A DNA stretch of 64,000 bases from Microbacterium candidum (GTDB taxonomy: Bacteria; Actinomycetota; Actinomycetes; Actinomycetales; Microbacteriaceae), in assembly GCF_030315975.1 (NCBI RefSeq), contig NZ_JASXSZ010000010.1, forward strand, positions 1 through 64,000, written 5' to 3'. Made by a program: the position numbers and the translations under genes. Position 1 is the stretch's first letter. The number at the start of each line of letters is the position of its first letter. A model generated the notes under the pieces. The model did no database searches, was not told where the DNA came from, and worked only from the letters and a program-made list of their open reading frames with translations. This document shows, piece after piece, positions 7,901 to 17,413 of the stretch.

Positions 7901-10900
7901 TCAGGCGCGGCGGGCGCGCAGCGTGACGATCTGGAACGGCCGCAGCGACACGTCGATGGCGGACCCGTCCGACGCCGACGCCACAGGGTCTTCCAGGAGG
8001 TCGGTCGCGACCACCGACACGACGTCGGCGTCGAAGACGATGGATGCCTCCGCCCTCCGCCCGTACGCCTCGTACAGCCGGACGACCAGGTCGCCTGAGC
8101 GGTCCTCCGCGAGCTTGACGGACTCGACCAGCACGCCTGGGCCCACGCGCCCGGAGGCTCCGGACGACGCGCCAGCGGCGTCTGGAGAAGGCGTGGGGAC
8201 GCCGTCGACGCGCACGATCGGCGCCACGACGGCGCCCGCGGTGCGGCGTCCGAGGTTGAGGCGATAGCCCTCGGCGACGGCCTCCGGGATGCCCGCGCCG
8301 ACCGTCAGCGTCGACCGGAACACGTGCGCGCCCTGATCGGCCTCGGGGTCGGGGAAGAGCGGCGCCCGCAGCAGCGACTGACGCACGAGCGTCGTGGTGC
8401 CGCCGCCCGCGCGGGCGTGACGCGTGACGTCGTGACCGTAGCTGGCGTCGTTGGCGACGGCTGCCCCGAATCCGGGTTCGCCGACGTGCACCCAGCGGTG
8501 CGCGCTCGTCTCGAACCGCGCTTCGTCCCAGGACGTGTTGCGGGTGATCGGCCGCACGACATGCCCGAACTGGACTTCAGAGGTCGCCGTGGTGGTGTGG
8601 ATGTCGAGCGGGAACGCGAGCTTCAGTAGCCGCTGCCGCTCGTGCCAATCCACCTCGGTCGTGATCGAGATGCGCGCCGACCCGGCGGAGACGGCGAACT
8701 CCTGCAGCACGCGCGAGTCGCCGAACTGCCGGGCGACCTGCACAGCGACGCGGTGCGGGGTGTCTTCGGTGACGGCGAGCGAGACGACGGATGCCACGAC
8801 CTCGCCGTGGCGACGGTAGTTCTCGTCGACGTCCCACGCATCCCACTGCGCGGGCGTGTCACGGAACACCTGCAGCTCCCCCGCGGCTTCGCCGGGAGCG
8901 ATCGCCTCGCGGCCGGTCGCCGCATCCACCGCCGACACGATGCGTCCCGATGCATCGAGGACGAAACGGGCGAGATCCGTGGAGAGCACCAGCCTGTCGC
9001 CGTCGCGCTCGAGCCGGGCGTCGTCGGCCACGACGGCCGCTCCGGCGCCCAGCGCGGGAACACCGGCCACCGCGAACGGGCTCGCGTTGAACCACCCGGC
9101 ACCGTCTTCCGGCGCCGCGGCTTCGAGCGCCTCGAGGGCCCCCTCGATGACCCGTTCCAGCGCCGCCTCGACGCGCGCGTAGCCTGCCTCGGCCTCGCGG
9201 TGCACCCACGCGATCGACGAGCCCGGCAGGATGTCGTGGAACTGCTGCAGCAGCACGACCCGCCACGCCTCGTCCAGGACGTCGTACGGATAGTCGAAGC
9301 CCGCGCGTACATGGGCGGTCGTCGCCCACAGCTCCGCTTCGCGCAGCAGGTGCTCGCAGCGCCGGTTGCCGCGCTTCGTGCGGGCCTGCGACGTGTACGT
9401 TCCGCGGTGGAACTCGAGGTAGAGCTCCCCCGCCCACACCGGCGGATGCGGGTACTCGGCGCGTGCGCTCTCGAAGAACTCCTCGGGACCTGTGAGCTCG
9501 ACGCGCGGCGATCCCTCGAGCGATTCGGTGCGGGCGGCCGCGGCGAGCATCTCCCGAGTAGGGCCCCCACCGCCGTCACCGAAGCCGAACGGGACGAGGG
9601 ACGAGTTCGCGGCGCCCTTCTCCGCGTACTGGCGCTCGGCGCGCGCGAGGTCGGCGGCCGACAGATCCGAGGAGTAGGTGTCGACGGGCGGGAAGTGCGT
9701 GAACACGCGCGTGCCGTCGATGCCCTCCCACTCGAACGTGTGGTGCGGGAACCTGTTCGTCTCGTTCCACGAGATCTTCTGGGTGAGGAACGACCGGAGG
9801 CCGGCGCCCTCGAGGATCTGCGGCAACGCGCCGGTGTACCCGAACGAATCGGGAAGCCATCCGACGGACGCGCGGCGCCCGAACGCCCGCTCGAAGTACC
9901 TCTGGCCGCGTACGAACTGGCGCACGAGCGCTTCGCCGCCGGGCAGATTGGTGTCGGACTCGACCCACATGCCGCCGACGGGCACGAACCGGCCTTCCGC
10001 GACGCGCTCGGCGAGGCGGGCGAACAGGTCGGGGTAACGCTCCTCGATCCACGCGTACTGCTGCGCGGACGAGCACGCGAACGTGAACCGCGGATCGGCG
10101 TCCATGAGATCGAGGACGTTCGAGAACGTGCGGGCGCACTTGCGGACGGTCTCCCGCGTCGGCCACAGCCACGCCGAGTCGATGTGCGCGTGGCCGACAG
10201 CCGCGATGCGGTGCGCGCTGGCGTTCGCGGGAGCGGCGAGCGCCGGTGCGAGCGCGGCCCGGGCGGCGGACGCCGTGCCCGCGACGTCGTGCGGATCAGT
10301 CGCGTCGACGGCCCGCTCCAGAGCCCGGAGGATCTCCGCGGCACGAGGAGACGTGGCCGGCAGCTGGTCGTACAGCCCGCGGAGGGCCGCAGCATCCTGA
10401 GCCAGCTCCCACACCTCGCGGGAGCGCAGCACGATGTCGGCGCGGCGGAACACGTAGAGCGGCGCCGTGCCTGCCGTCGTCTTGTCGCCGAGCGGCGACG
10501 GCGCGAACGTCCAGTCACCGGCGATATCGGGGTTGGAGGCCGCCTCGACGTAGATGTCGATGTCCGCGCTGCACACGGGGACGTGCGTGTTGCGCGGCTC
10601 GAGGGCCTTCACGATGCGACCGTGCGGCGTGAAGACGAGCCCCTCGGCCTGGAATCCCGGCTGGGCCGTCTGGAAGCCGAGGTCGATCGCAAGCTCGACC
10701 CTCTGCCCCGTATGCCCCGCGGCCACGTGTCCTACGGCTCCGCGCGACGCCTGACCGGCCCCCGGAGACATCTGCGGCACGGTCCAGCCCTCGGGAACCT
10801 GTCCGCGCAGACGGAACCAGGTCGTGCCCCACGGCTTGCCCCACGCCGTACCGACCGCGAACGGCGCGAACTCCTGTGCGACGGCCTCGGAGAACGGCAC

Positions 10901-11026
10901 GGGCTCGTCGGGCGCCAACCACGCCGACACCTCGAGCGGCACGGCGGCTCGCTCGACTCCGGGCGCGACGCGCTCCCGGAGGAAACGGTCGATGCGCGCC
11001 AGGACGAGCGCGGAGTCGTCGAACAT
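7901..11026 (-). CDS. Alpha-mannosidase, glycoside hydrolase family 38
   Basis: 1041-aa retaining alpha-mannosidase, cytoplasmic as no signal peptide is seen, probably trimming mannose from glycans or mannosides taken up by the cell. An N-terminal domain of about 270 residues precedes the GH38 catalytic domain. That domain starts at AVGHAHIDSAWLWP (around residue 280, His and Asp zinc ligands), continues with GMWVESDTNLPGGEALVRQF, whose Asp is the expected nucleophile, then SVGWLPDSFGYTGALPQIL and LQQFHDILPGSSIAWVH. Middle and C-terminal beta domains follow. The ATG at 11026 is chosen because GGAAGGGA precedes it; an upstream frame extension lacks a ribosome site. The ROK regulator lies immediately upstream on the same strand. 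Confidence 0.93.
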   Translation of the reverse strand: MFDDSALVLARIDRFLRERVAPGVERAAVPLEVSAWLAPDEPVPFSEAVAQEFAPFAVGTAWGKPWGTTWFRLRGQVPEGWTVPQMSPGAGQASRGAVGHVAAGHTGQRVELAIDLGFQTAQPGFQAEGLVFTPHGRIVKALEPRNTHVPVCSADIDIYVEAASNPDIAGDWTFAPSPLGDKTTAGTAPLYVFRRADIVLRSREVWELAQDAAALRGLYDQLPATSPRAAEILRALERAVDATDPHDVAGTASAARAALAPALAAPANASAHRIAAVGHAHIDSAWLWPTRETVRKCARTFSNVLDLMDADPRFTFACSSAQQYAWIEERYPDLFARLAERVAEGRFVPVGGMWVESDTNLPGGEALVRQFVRGQRYFERAFGRRASVGWLPDSFGYTGALPQILEGAGLRSFLTQKISWNETNRFPHHTFEWEGIDGTRVFTHFPPVDTYSSDLSAADLARAERQYAEKGAANSSLVPFGFGDGGGGPTREMLAAAARTESLEGSPRVELTGPEEFFESARAEYPHPPVWAGELYLEFHRGTYTSQARTKRGNRRCEHLLREAELWATTAHVRAGFDYPYDVLDEAWRVVLLQQFHDILPGSSIAWVHREAEAGYARVEAALERVIEGALEALEAAAPEDGAGWFNASPFAVAGVPALGAGAAVVADDARLERDGDRLVLSTDLARFVLDASGRIVSAVDAATGREAIAPGEAAGELQVFRDTPAQWDAWDVDENYRRHGEVVASVVSLAVTEDTPHRVAVQVARQFGDSRVLQEFAVSAGSARISITTEVDWHERQRLLKLAFPLDIHTTTATSEVQFGHVVRPITRNTSWDEARFETSAHRWVHVGEPGFGAAVANDASYGHDVTRHARAGGGTTTLVRQSLLRAPLFPDPEADQGAHVFRSTLTVGAGIPEAVAEGYRLNLGRRTAGAVVAPIVRVDGVPTPSPDAAGASSGASGRVGPGVLVESVKLAEDRSGDLVVRLYEAYGRRAEASIVFDADVVSVVATDLLEDPVASASDGSAIDVSLRPFQIVTLRARRA

Positions 11027-11167
11027 CGGGTCCCTTCCGTCGCGCAGCCAGCGGGAGGCTGCGATATCGGGCGGGAATGCCCATCCCCCCGATGGTTCTG
11101 CGCTGCCCACCCATCCTCACAAAGAGGGGGACGCAACGCGCGCAGACCCGCCCGACACCGCGTGTTC

Positions 11168-11182
11168 TTGCTTCCGAAGCAA
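11168..11182. promoter_or_regulatory. Palindromic operator upstream of alpha-mannosidase
   Basis: TTGCTTCCGAAGCAA has perfect 7-base arms around one central base. It lies in the AT-richer gap between the ROK gene and the mannosidase gene, about 140 bases before the mannosidase start, and is a candidate binding site for the adjacent ROK regulator. Confidence 0.5.
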
Positions 11183-11217
11183 TGCTACAGCGATTAGACG
11201 AATTAGGGAAGGGTTCG

Positions 11218-12435
11218 TCAGTGCGTGATGAGAAGCCCCTCAGGCCGCGGCGAGAAGGCGTGATCGAGGACCAGGGCCGCCGCGCCGACGGCGGCGACAT
11301 CGTCGCCGAAGTCCGACGTCGTGAACTCGATCTCGTGCGGCACGACAAGGAGCGGATTGTCGTGGACGCGCCCTGGGACGCGGTCGAGCAGGAACCCGCT
11401 CGCCACACCGAAGAACGGGCCGCCGAAGACGACACGGTCGACGTCGAGCAGGTTGACGAGCTGCACGAGCCCGACCGCGATGTCGTCGGCGGCCGCATCC
11501 ATGATCGCGACGGCTGCGGGATCGCCGCCGTCCGCGGCCTGCACGAGCTGCGAGAACAGCGCCCGGATCTCCTCAGTGCCGAGCGGTCCCGGCTCGTGCT
11601 GCAGCACGCCGGCCGCCATCGCGGCATCCACGAGCACGCTCGGCATGGCCGAGATCCCGACGCGGCGCACGTGACCGTCCGTCACGCCGACGGCGAGGGC
11701 GGCGACGTCACCGGCGTTGCCGGAGACACCGCGGATGACCTCGTTGCGCAGGATCACGCCGGTGCCGAGGCCTGTCCCGTAGTACAGGAACAGGGTGTTG
11801 CGATCGTCGGACGCGCCGGCGCCGGCCCACAGCTCGGCGACGGCCGCCGCCGTGACGTCCTTCTCGAGGAGGACCGGGATGTCGAGGGCATCCGCGAGGT
11901 CGTCGCGGATCGCGACATCCCTCCAGCCGTGGAGGAGCGGCGGGTTCAGCACCGTGCCCGCCTCGAGGTCGATCGGGCCCGGGGCCGCCACGCCCACGCC
12001 CATGACGCGCTGCGCGTCGACGGCGGACTCGGCGATGAGCTCTCGGACGACCTCCGCGATGCGCGCGATCGTCGAGGGCGCCTCCCCCGAAGCCGGCGTC
12101 GGGATCGTTCGGTCGGCGACGACGCGCGACGCGAGGTCGAGCAGGACGAGGGTGATGACCGTCGGGTCGAGGTGCACCCCGACCGCGAAGCGGCCCTGCG
12201 GCTCGAGGCGCAGGATCGTGCGGGGCTTGCCCACTCCGGACGGCACGGTGCCGGCGTCGACGATGAAACCCTCGTCGAGCAGCCGTCGCGTGACGTTCGA
12301 GACCGTCTGCGGGCTCAGCCCGGTGCGCTCGGCCAGCTCGACGCGGCTGACGCCGTCCGGCGACCGGCGCACAGCATCCAGGATCACAGCCTGGTTGTAC
12401 CCGCCCACAGCGGGCAGATTGGCTCCTGCCTGCAT
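11218..12435 (-). CDS. ROK family transcriptional regulator (NagC/XylR type)
   Basis: 405-aa sugar-responsive regulator. The N-terminal winged helix spans residues ~10-70 (NQAVILDAVRRSP; VSRVELAERTGLSPQTVSNV). The ROK sugar-kinase-like domain follows, with VGVGVAAPGPIDLEAG, a glycine-rich loop YYGTGLGTGVIL and a loop RGVSGNAGDVAAL. The usual zinc motif CxCGxxGC and the GExGH sugar-binding motif are not present; NAGDV stands in their place, so ligand binding may differ from NagC. The ATG at 12435 has GGGGAGG upstream. Its position before the alpha-mannosidase suggests it controls mannoside use. Confidence 0.88.
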   Translation of the reverse strand: MQAGANLPAVGGYNQAVILDAVRRSPDGVSRVELAERTGLSPQTVSNVTRRLLDEGFIVDAGTVPSGVGKPRTILRLEPQGRFAVGVHLDPTVITLVLLDLASRVVADRTIPTPASGEAPSTIARIAEVVRELIAESAVDAQRVMGVGVAAPGPIDLEAGTVLNPPLLHGWRDVAIRDDLADALDIPVLLEKDVTAAAVAELWAGAGASDDRNTLFLYYGTGLGTGVILRNEVIRGVSGNAGDVAALAVGVTDGHVRRVGISAMPSVLVDAAMAAGVLQHEPGPLGTEEIRALFSQLVQAADGGDPAAVAIMDAAADDIAVGLVQLVNLLDVDRVVFGGPFFGVASGFLLDRVPGRVHDNPLLVVPHEIEFTTSDFGDDVAAVGAAALVLDHAFSPRPEGLLITH

Positions 12436-12461
12436 GCGACCTCCCCGTCGTTGCGTTGACA

Positions 12462-13442
12462 CTATCGCGCGGAATGCGCCAGTCCGCATACCCAACGCTC
12501 GACTATTTCATAGGCGCGCGCCCGCGGCTGCTCGCGCGACAGGAAAACGTCGTGGATCGCACCCTCGATACGGCCCACTGTGACGACCTCGCCGAGCTTC
12601 AGGGACGCCCGCGCGATGTCGTCGACGACGAGCACGGAGTCGGCGGACGTCATGTCCTCCGTCCACGTGAACGGCGAGGAGCTGCGGGCCGAGACGAGCA
12701 CGAGGATAGGGCAATCGAGCGTGAGTCCCGCCGCCACCTTGGCGTGTCCGGCCAGGATGGCGCGCAGCCACCCTGGGCGCGTCGTGAAGCCCCGGCCGGG
12801 CCGCCAGTCCTCGCGATACCCGAGCGTCGGGATCGCCCCGATCTCGCGCTGTGCGCGGGTGTAGAACCCGTAGTCGACCTCGGGCTGGGCCGCGCGCGGG
12901 TCCAGCCGCGCCACCGCGCTCACGAACGGTGCGAGGGCCTGCCGTCCGAGCGACCCGATCTGGAGCTCGAGCCACGGGGAGTTGAGGATGACGGCGTCCG
13001 CCGCGCCCGCGTGCCGGTCCGCCCACAGCGAGAGGACCAGACCGCCTGTCGAATGCCCCTGCAGGATGAGGCGTCGGCTCTCACGCGGACCCATCGCCTC
13101 GAGCGCCGCATCGACGTCCTCGTCGTAGGTTCGGAGCGACTCGATGTCGCCGGGCGTCTGACCGTCGCGCAGGCTCCGTCCGTACTTGCGCAGGTCCAGG
13201 GCGTGGAAACGAGCGCCCAGGCGCGTCCAGAACCGGGCGACGTCGGCCTGGAAGAAGTAGTCCGACCAGCCGTGCACGTACAGCACGTCGACGCCGGCGA
13301 GCGGGCCGGTGCGTCCGCGCCACCAACCCGGGAGGCAGCGGACGATCGTCGCGACGACCGGGCCCTCGTCATCCGTCCCCAGCTCGAGAGTGCGCTGCTG
13401 GAACGGACCGCCGAGGATGTCGGGCACCCAGTCGCCGGCCAC
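12462..13442 (-). CDS. Alpha/beta hydrolase (serine aminopeptidase S33-like)
   Basis: 326-aa alpha/beta hydrolase of the lysophospholipase/monoglyceride-lipase-like S33 group. It shows the oxyanion strand VDVLYVHGWSDYFFQ (residues 51-65), the nucleophile elbow GHSTGG (129-134, Ser131) and a late GAIHDVFLSRE segment supplying the catalytic His. No signal peptide is present. The start is GTG, eight bases downstream of the ferredoxin-NADP reductase stop on the same strand, so the two are probably co-transcribed. The substrate is unknown. It is longer than, and not obviously like, the MenH hydrolase of menaquinone synthesis, though its neighbours are menaquinone-related. Confidence 0.85.
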   Translation of the reverse strand: MAGDWVPDILGGPFQQRTLELGTDDEGPVVATIVRCLPGWWRGRTGPLAGVDVLYVHGWSDYFFQADVARFWTRLGARFHALDLRKYGRSLRDGQTPGDIESLRTYDEDVDAALEAMGPRESRRLILQGHSTGGLVLSLWADRHAGAADAVILNSPWLELQIGSLGRQALAPFVSAVARLDPRAAQPEVDYGFYTRAQREIGAIPTLGYREDWRPGRGFTTRPGWLRAILAGHAKVAAGLTLDCPILVLVSARSSSPFTWTEDMTSADSVLVVDDIARASLKLGEVVTVGRIEGAIHDVFLSREQPRARAYEIVERWVCGLAHSAR

Positions 13443-13448
13443 GGCGGC

Positions 13449-14822
13449 CTACTCGGAGCGGGATGCGGCGAGCATCTCCTCGCGCGGGACGACCTTGATG
13501 CGCGCGCGCTCCTGCGCGACGCCCAGCGACATCTCGTGGGCGTCGAGGCGGTGCCAGCCGTCGAGGTCGGTCCACTCGATGCCGCGCTCGCGCAGCAGGG
13601 CGGGGATCGCCGCTTCGGACGCATCCTCCGGGTCCCACCACGTGCCCTGGCCGTTGATCAGGTGACGGATCGTCTCCATCGCGTCGGACTTCGTGTGGCC
13701 GATGAGCCCCACGGGGCCGCGCTTGATCCAGCCGGTCGCGTACACGCCGGGCACGCGCTCGTTGGAGTCCTTGCTCAGCACCTGGCCCTCGCGGTTCGGG
13801 ATGACGCCGTGCCGCTTGTCGAAGGGGACGCCGGGAAGGGGCGAGCCGAAGTAGCCGACGGCGCGGTAGATCGCCTGCATGGGCACCTCGCGGAGCTCCC
13901 CGGTGCCGACGACGCCGCCCTGCCCGTCCGGACGCGTGCGCTCGTACACGAGCGCGGACACGCGGCCGGAGTCGTCGCGCCTCACCTCGACCGGCTTCGC
14001 GTAGAAGTGCAGATGGAGGCGACGGGATGCCTCGCCCCCGGTGCCGTTCGCTGCGGGACGCTGGCGCCACGACTGCAGGACGCGGTCGATGACCATGACC
14101 TGCTTGTTGCTCGTGATCGCGGCACGGGCAGCCTCGTCGTAGTCGAAGTCCTCGTCGTAGACGACCATGTCGACGTCGCGCAGCTCGCCGAGCTCGCGGA
14201 GCTCGAGCGGGGTGAACTTGACGTTCGCCGGCCCGCGGCGCCCGAACACGTGCACGTCGGTGATCTCGCTCGCCGCGAGCCCGTCGTAGACGTTCGCGGG
14301 GATCTCCGTGGGCAGCAGGTCGTCCGCGTGCTTCGCGAGCATGCGCGCGACGTCGAGCGCGACGTTGCCGTTGCCGATGACGCCCACGGAGGCGGCATCC
14401 AGCGGCCACTCGCGCGGGAAGTCGGGGTGGCCGTCGTACCAGCTGACGAAGTCCGCCGCCCCGTACGACGCCTCGGAGTCGATGCCGGGGATGGCCAGGT
14501 CAGCGTCCTTGATCGCCCCGGTCGCGAAGATCACGGCGTTGTAGTGGCGCTTGAGGTCGTCGAGCGTGATGTCGGTGCCGAAGCGCACGTTGCCGAAGAT
14601 GCGGATGTCGCCGCGGTCGAGGACTTCGCGCAGCGCCGTGATGATGCCCTTGATGCGCGGGTGGTCGGGCGCCACGCCGTAGCGAACCAGGCCGTAGGGC
14701 GCAGGCAGCTGATCGAACAGGTCGATCGAGACGTCGAACTTGCGCTCGGCCTTCAGCAGGATGTCGGCGGCGTAGATGCCCGCGGGGCCCGCCCCCACGA
14801 TGGCCAGTCTGAGCTTGGTCAT
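13449..14822 (-). CDS. Ferredoxin/adrenodoxin-type NADP+ reductase (FprA-like)
   Basis: 457-aa flavoprotein moving electrons between NADP(H) and ferredoxin, of the adrenodoxin-reductase type found in actinobacteria (mycobacterial FprA). The FAD Rossmann motif is at the N-terminus (LAIVGAGPAGIYAADILL). PAPYGLVRYGVAPDHPRIKG is highly typical of the family. The NADP-binding motif is VIGNGNVALDVARML, followed by DVHVFGRRGPANVKFTPLEL. A C-terminal GWIKRGPVGLIGHTKSDA segment closes the FAD site. GAAGGA lies upstream of the ATG. It sits between the hydrolase and the polyprenyl diphosphate synthase on one strand. Confidence 0.93.
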   Translation of the reverse strand: MTKLRLAIVGAGPAGIYAADILLKAERKFDVSIDLFDQLPAPYGLVRYGVAPDHPRIKGIITALREVLDRGDIRIFGNVRFGTDITLDDLKRHYNAVIFATGAIKDADLAIPGIDSEASYGAADFVSWYDGHPDFPREWPLDAASVGVIGNGNVALDVARMLAKHADDLLPTEIPANVYDGLAASEITDVHVFGRRGPANVKFTPLELRELGELRDVDMVVYDEDFDYDEAARAAITSNKQVMVIDRVLQSWRQRPAANGTGGEASRRLHLHFYAKPVEVRRDDSGRVSALVYERTRPDGQGGVVGTGELREVPMQAIYRAVGYFGSPLPGVPFDKRHGVIPNREGQVLSKDSNERVPGVYATGWIKRGPVGLIGHTKSDAMETIRHLINGQGTWWDPEDASEAAIPALLRERGIEWTDLDGWHRLDAHEMSLGVAQERARIKVVPREEMLAASRSE

Positions 14823-14837
14823 GTGTTCCTTCGGGTG

Positions 14838-15899
14838 TCAGCTCGATCGGTCGGCGACGGCCTCGGCGAAGAGCGTGAGCGCCTCGCGGACCGGTCCTTC
14901 CGGGAGAGGGGCGATCGCCGCGATCGCGCGCTTCGACCACTCGTTGGCGAGCGCGAGTGTCTGCGCGGTCGCCTCGTCGTCGCGCAGGGCGGTGAGATCG
15001 GCGTCGAGGATCGCGGAGTCGGCGCCCTCGGCGATGCGCGCGACGCCCTCGTCGATGCGCGCGCGCAGGGCTGCGGCCGCGGCATCCGTCCGCTGCGACA
15101 GCAGCAGGTACGGCATCGTGGGCACACCGGCGCGCAGGTCGGTCCCGGGAACCTTCCCGGTCTCGTCGGGGTCGTTCGAGAGGTCGATCACGTCGTCGAG
15201 CAGCTGGAAGGCGATGCCCGCCGCCTCGCCGAAGTCGAGCAGCGGCTGCGCGAACTCCTCGGGGCCGTTCGAGAACAGGACGCCGGCCTGCGCGGCCGCC
15301 GCGATGAGGGAGCCGGTCTTGTCGGAGAGCACCTGGATGTAGAACGCCACCGGGTCGTCGCCCTCGCGCGGGCCGACCGTCTCGTGCATCTGTCCGAGGA
15401 CGAGCCGCTCGAAGGTGTCGGCCTGCAGGCGGATCGCCCGCTCGCCGTGGCGCGCCATGATCTGGCTCGAGCGCGAGAAGAGCAGATCGCCGGTCAGGAT
15501 CGCGACGTTGTTGCCCCAGACCTCGTGGGCGCTCGGGACGCCGCGGCGCACGTCCGCGTCATCCATCACGTCGTCGTGGTACAGGGACCCGAGGTGGGTG
15601 AGCTCGAGCGCTGTCGCACCCTCGATGACGGCGTCCGTCGGCCCGTCGCCCAGCATCGACGCGATGATCGCGAGCATCGGGCGGACGCGCTTGCCGCCCG
15701 CCTCGTACAGGTAGCGGCTCGCTGCATCCGCGACCGGGTCGGCCACGGTGAGCTCTTCCGCGAGCTTCTTCTCGACGCGGGTGAGGGCCTCTTCGACCGT
15801 CTTGAGCAGACGACGCGACCGCACGCCCGCGAAGACGCGATCGGTGAGCCCCAGCCGGCCGGCGATGTGCGAGCCGGGCAGGGAAGGGCGCGGAGTCAC
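14838..15899 (-). CDS. Polyprenyl diphosphate synthase (menaquinone side chain)
   Basis: 353-aa trans-prenyl chain-elongating enzyme that builds a long polyprenyl diphosphate from isopentenyl diphosphate, here most likely the menaquinone tail. Visible motifs are GGKRVRP (residues 68-74), the first Asp-rich motif DDVMDD (109-114) and the second, LLDDVIDLSND, followed by GKVPGTDLRAGVPTMP. The long-chain product is inferred from the small residues before the first motif and from the menG gene next door. The GTG start has TAGGCT six bases upstream, overlapping the menG stop codon, so it can be transcribed on its own leaderless mRNA as well as from menG. Confidence 0.9.
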   Translation of the reverse strand: MTPRPSLPGSHIAGRLGLTDRVFAGVRSRRLLKTVEEALTRVEKKLAEELTVADPVADAASRYLYEAGGKRVRPMLAIIASMLGDGPTDAVIEGATALELTHLGSLYHDDVMDDADVRRGVPSAHEVWGNNVAILTGDLLFSRSSQIMARHGERAIRLQADTFERLVLGQMHETVGPREGDDPVAFYIQVLSDKTGSLIAAAAQAGVLFSNGPEEFAQPLLDFGEAAGIAFQLLDDVIDLSNDPDETGKVPGTDLRAGVPTMPYLLLSQRTDAAAAALRARIDEGVARIAEGADSAILDADLTALRDDEATAQTLALANEWSKRAIAAIAPLPEGPVREALTLFAEAVADRSS

Positions 15900-15908
15900 G
15901 ATCCCAGC

Positions 15909-16652
15909 CTACCGATCGCGCTCCGACCCTGCGGCCCGCGCGGGTTTCACAGCGCGGTGCAGGGCGACGATGCCGAAGGTGAGGTCGCGGTACGCGACAT
16001 CCGTCCACCCGGCGTTCCGGATGCGGGCCATGAGCGCCCGCTGCGCCGGCCAGTCGCGGATCGACTCGTTGAGGTAGTCGTACGCCTCGGCGTTCGAGCT
16101 CACGAACTTGGCGACGACCGGGAGGATGCGATTGTTGTAGAACGCGTACAGCGCGCCGAACGCGCGGGAGCGCGGGTGGGAGAACTCGCAGATGAGGAGG
16201 CGCCCGCCGGGCTTCGCGACCCGCCTCATCTCCTGGAGCGCCTTGTCGACGTCGACGACGTTGCGCAGGCCGAACGAGATCGTGACGACGTCGAACTCGT
16301 CGTCGTCGAACGGAAGGGCCGTCGCATCCGCCTCGACGAACGAGAGGTTCGGGATGTCGCCGTGCCGGCGCCGTCCCTCCGCGATCATGCCCGGCGAGAA
16401 GTCGCCCGCGACGACCTCGGCTCCGCTGCGGGCGAGCGAGACGCTGGACGCGCCTGTGCCGGCAGCCAGGTCGAGGATGCGCTCACCAGACCGCGGGTCG
16501 ATGGCGTTGCGGACGGCGATGCGCCACAGACGGTCCTGGCCGAGGCTCAGGATGTCGTTCGTCCGGTCGTAGGCCGCAGCGACCTCGTCGAACATCCCGC
16601 TGACGCGCTTCGGGTCCTTGTGCAGGTCGGCGCGATTCGGCTCGTGGCTCAC
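15909..16652 (-). CDS. menG: Demethylmenaquinone methyltransferase
   Basis: 247-aa SAM-dependent C-methyltransferase (UbiE/MenG family) carrying out the last step of menaquinone synthesis. The SAM site motif I is ILDLAAGTGASSVSLA; NLSFVEADATALPFDDDEFDVVTISFGLRNV is the family's diagnostic region, followed by GGRLLICEFSHP. The N-terminus has the typical VSGMFDEVAAAYDRTNDILS signature. The GTG start is preceded by TAGACT at six bases (leaderless). It is followed directly by the polyprenyl diphosphate synthase. The ubiE name is also used; no ubiquinone genes are seen here, so menG fits better. Confidence 0.95.
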   Translation of the reverse strand: MSHEPNRADLHKDPKRVSGMFDEVAAAYDRTNDILSLGQDRLWRIAVRNAIDPRSGERILDLAAGTGASSVSLARSGAEVVAGDFSPGMIAEGRRRHGDIPNLSFVEADATALPFDDDEFDVVTISFGLRNVVDVDKALQEMRRVAKPGGRLLICEFSHPRSRAFGALYAFYNNRILPVVAKFVSSNAEAYDYLNESIRDWPAQRALMARIRNAGWTDVAYRDLTFGIVALHRAVKPARAAGSERDR

Positions 16653-16713
16653 GGTTCGAGTCTATTCAGCGCGGTGCGCCCGGCTGTGCTGGGCGCGGGA
16701 CGCTCGGCCGCGG

Positions 16714-17403
16714 TCAGCGCGGTGCGCCCGGCCAGCCGCGGCCGGACCCCCACACCTGGTGGAGGCCCGTGAGGATCGCCTCCACCCCCAGCCGGAAGAG
16801 GGCGTCGCGGGGTCGCTCGCCGCGGTCCTCGACGGATGCGGAGAACGCGGCGTACGTGCGGGCGAGCAGCGGCTCCCGCGCCGAGCTGCCCGGCGCATAC
16901 ACGTCGTCCGGCGAGGGCGAGTCCAGAGCGGCGCCGAAGATGTAGGTCTCGAGGACGCTCATCGAGCCGATGATGCTCTCCTCGGGCCAGCCCGCCGCAG
17001 CGAAGCCGGCGATGACGCGCTGGTACATGAGCGACGTGTGCGGGGTCTGCGCGAGCGGCACCTCGACGATGACCGGGACGAGCTCGGGCTGCGCGCGCAG
17101 GAGGAGCAGATAGCTCCACGCCCAGCGGCTGAGAGCCTCGCGCAGCGGGAGCGTGCCGAACCCGGACGTGTCGAGTCCCGCGGCGAACCGCTCCTGGACG
17201 GCGGCGAGGAGCGCGTCGCGCGAGGGGACGTGGTGGTAGAGCGCACTGGGCGTCACGCCGAGTCGGGCGGCGACCCCGCGCATCGTGAGGCCGCGCAGGC
17301 CGTCCTTCTTCAGCACGGCGAGCGCCGCATCCGTGATGCGGTCGACATCGAGGACGCGCTCACGCGGTCTGCCGCGGGCGCGGCGCGCTGAGGGGTCGAT
17401 CAT
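16714..17403 (-). CDS. TetR family transcriptional regulator
   Basis: 229-aa TetR-type repressor with the helix-turn-helix near the N-terminus (ITDAALAVLKKDGLRGLTMRGVAARLG, then VTPSALYHHVPSRDALL) and a C-terminal ligand domain related to the TetR_C group. The ATG at 17403 is preferred because GGAG lies six bases upstream; an earlier in-frame ATG at 17412 is possible. It is divergent from a flavin amine oxidase, with a good palindrome between them, so it probably represses that gene and itself. Confidence 0.9.
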   Translation of the reverse strand: MIDPSARRARGRPRERVLDVDRITDAALAVLKKDGLRGLTMRGVAARLGVTPSALYHHVPSRDALLAAVQERFAAGLDTSGFGTLPLREALSRWAWSYLLLLRAQPELVPVIVEVPLAQTPHTSLMYQRVIAGFAAAGWPEESIIGSMSVLETYIFGAALDSPSPDDVYAPGSSAREPLLARTYAAFSASVEDRGERPRDALFRLGVEAILTGLHQVWGSGRGWPGAPR

Positions 17404-17413
17404 GGGCTCCATA

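Noticed and set aside
8642..11197. An 851-codon plus-strand frame opposite the alpha-mannosidase
   Set aside because: Antisense shadow; the minus strand holds clear GH38 motifs.
12462..13442. Calling the alpha/beta hydrolase MenH
   Set aside because: Length and motif context fit the S33 lysophospholipase-like group better; kept only as a testable candidate.
12456..16772. A 1438-codon open frame on the plus strand opposite hydrolase, fpr, prenyl synthase and menG
   Set aside because: Shadow of strongly supported minus-strand genes in GC-rich DNA; its translation is Arg/Asp/Val-rich with no recognisable domain.
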